Shown here in pieces: positions 4,800 through 6,035 of a stretch of DNA of 6,035 bases (position 1 is the first letter of the stretch; every line of letters begins with the position of its first letter). Location: NCBI GenBank assembly GCA_030671945.1, contig DAOVHJ010000172.1:1-6035 (forward strand), in the 5' to 3' direction. The DNA is from Candidatus Heimdallarchaeota archaeon (GTDB taxonomy: Archaea; Asgardarchaeota; Heimdallarchaeia; JABLTI01). Below the pieces are notes generated by a model, which searched no databases, was not told the origin of the DNA, and saw nothing but the letters and a program-made list of their open reading frames with translations. Both the position numbers and the translations under genes were made by a program.

Positions 4800-5969
4800 A
4801 TGTCGACAAATCTTAGTCCTGAAGCCAAACTAGCGGAACAGGAATATAATGAAGCAAATACTACAGAAGATAAAATCATCAAGCTAGAGAAATTCATATC
4901 CCTTGTTCCTAAGCATAAAGCTACTGAAAAATTGGTTGCTCGATTAAGAAGCCGATTAGTAAAGTTAAAATCAGATTTAGAGGAGAATAAGAGAAGGCTA
5001 AAGTCTCTCTCAAAAGGTCCAACCTGGGTTATTCCAAAAGAAGGAGATGCCCAAGTTTCTCTTATCGGTGTTGCAAACTCTGGCAAGTCACAGTTAATGA
5101 GAATACTCACAGGATCTAATACAAAAGTAGGTGACTACCCTTATACTACTGAAAAACCTGAACCTGGGGTACTAGATTGTGATGGAGCGATCATTCAATT
5201 AATTGATTTACCAAGTATTTTCCCAAATATACGTACTGAATCTAAAAATGGAGCTATGCTTTTATCACAAATACGAGCCTCTGACTTGATAGTTTTCGTG
5301 ATAGATCTCTCTGAGGACCCGAAAAAACAAATGGATATTTTAATAGAAGAACTCTATAATGGTAGCATTCGTGTAAATAAAGAAAAACCACCGATTGAAC
5401 TTCGCAGAACCGGTTCTGGAGGAGCAATTCTAATTGGTGAAAGCAAAGTAGATGCGTCTCGAGAAGAAATCATTGAAATACTACATGATCTTGGGATCTA
5501 TAATTTCTCATTAAAATTCTTCAAACCTATGTCTTTATCAGATGTAGTTGAAGCACTAGATTATAGCCTAGCTTATAGTAAAGGAATTATTGTTGCAAAC
5601 AAAGGAGACACGACTGGTTCTAAAGAAAGTTATCAGAAACTGAAAGAATTATTTGAGAAGCAATTCATTATTATTCCAGTTAGTGCAACCGAAGACGAAG
5701 GGTTAGTTCTCTTACAAGAAACTATTTTTCAACAATTAGAACTTGTAAGGATTAAGAGTAAGGAACCAAATGGTGGAATAGCCGATAAACCTATCGTTCT
5801 AAAACAAGGAGCTACTGTTTCTGATGTTGCAAAAATAATTCACACAAGATTCTTTGATCATTTTAAACTAGCCAAAATATACGGTCCAAGTGCGAAATTT
5901 GAGGGGCAAACCGTTGGTTTAAACCATATATTAGCAGATGGTGATATAGTAGAGATTTTTGCAGATTGA
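4800..5969 (+). CDS. DRG/OBG-like GTPase with C-terminal TGS domain
   Basis: 389 residues, typical of the DRG group. Order: a charged helical N-terminal region (about 1-72, with PKHKATEKL as in DRG-like proteins); the G domain with G1 GVANSGKS (90-97), G2 YPYTTEKPEPG (113-123), G3 DLPS (136-139), G4 NKGD (267-270) and G5 SAT (295-297); between G3 and G4 a DRG-type insertion (S5D2L-like, about 184-250, with NKEKPPIELRR and a GG pair); and a TGS domain (about 330-388) ending VEIFAD. The family binds GTP and acts on ribosomes or translation factors in the cytoplasm. Two deviations from textbook DRG1/DRG2 stand out: the G3 glycine is Ser139, and G1 carries Asn93 where DRG1/2 have Ser, a residue associated with potassium-stimulated activity in related GTPases. 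I recall archaeal and bacterial TGS GTPases with DLPP or DTPP at G3, so it probably belongs to that DRG-like subgroup. It follows its own promoter and is not obviously in an operon. Confidence 0.9.
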   Translation: MSTNLSPEAKLAEQEYNEANTTEDKIIKLEKFISLVPKHKATEKLVARLRSRLVKLKSDLEENKRRLKSLSKGPTWVIPKEGDAQVSLIGVANSGKSQLMRILTGSNTKVGDYPYTTEKPEPGVLDCDGAIIQLIDLPSIFPNIRTESKNGAMLLSQIRASDLIVFVIDLSEDPKKQMDILIEELYNGSIRVNKEKPPIELRRTGSGGAILIGESKVDASREEIIEILHDLGIYNFSLKFFKPMSLSDVVEALDYSLAYSKGIIVANKGDTTGSKESYQKLKELFEKQFIIIPVSATEDEGLVLLQETIFQQLELVRIKSKEPNGGIADKPIVLKQGATVSDVAKIIHTRFFDHFKLAKIYGPSAKFEGQTVGLNHILADGDIVEIFAD

Positions 5970-6035
5970 TTCAATACTATAATACAAATGAGAAACAACT
6001 AACACAAAACATCAGTATACCAACAATAAATGCTG
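5970..6035. other. Right-end non-coding stretch
   Basis: 66 very AT-rich bases after the GTPase stop. There is no hairpin, no T-tract on the plus strand and no frame of useful length. CTATAATAC around 5978-5986 could be a TATA-like box for a gene beyond the window, but this is weak. Confidence 0.4.

Noticed and set aside
4772..5110. Open frame of 112 codons on the minus strand over the GTPase start
   Set aside because: Antisense to the DRG-like G1 region and promoter; no supporting signal.
1..6035. CRISPR array, transposon ends, tRNA or rRNA, defence-system genes
   Set aside because: No regularly spaced repeats, no terminal inverted repeats with a transposase, no cloverleaf sequence and no defence-type domain was seen on either strand.

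Overview
The window reads as AT-rich archaeal DNA. The archaeal signs are TATA-like boxes about 50-60 bases upstream of start codons, Shine-Dalgarno sequences complementary to an archaeal 16S tail (GGTGA, GGAGG), surface proteins ending in PGF + hydrophobic helix + basic tail, a tungsten-type aldehyde oxidoreductase with a ferredoxin partner, and a DRG-like GTPase with a TGS domain. The style of the two surface proteins recalls Asgard archaea (Heimdall/Loki-type). That is an impression from family resemblance and is not proven by the window.

Layout. Bases 1-1022 (minus strand) hold a two-gene operon: a four-cluster [4Fe-4S] ferredoxin, then an aldehyde:ferredoxin-oxidoreductase (AOR) family enzyme that overlaps it by ATGA and runs off the left edge. 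Bases 1023-1242 are a divergent control region with two inverted-repeat elements: an overlapping pair of small hairpins, and a near-perfect 20-bp palindrome at the predicted transcription start of the rightward gene. Bases 1243-2889 and 3076-4659 (plus strand) encode two tandem, clearly paralogous secreted and membrane-anchored proteins of unknown function. Each is followed by its own hairpin plus T-tract terminator, and the two hairpins share a core sequence. Bases 4800-5969 (plus) encode an OBG/DRG-like GTPase with a TGS domain. The last 66 bases contain no gene.

How the genes relate. Ferredoxin and AOR very probably form one redox enzyme: aldehyde oxidation at the tungsten (or molybdenum) site, with electrons leaving through the ferredoxin subunit. 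The two surface proteins look like products of a gene duplication that copied the whole unit, including ribosome binding site, TTG start and terminator, and each protein itself seems to consist of two diverged copies of one domain. Each surface gene appears to have its own promoter and terminator, so they are probably not cotranscribed. The GTPase is an independent housekeeping-type gene, probably ribosome-associated. I see no functional link between the redox operon, the surface proteins and the GTPase beyond proximity. No mobile element, CRISPR array, tRNA or rRNA is visible. The least explained items are the paralogous surface proteins and the palindromes in the divergent region.
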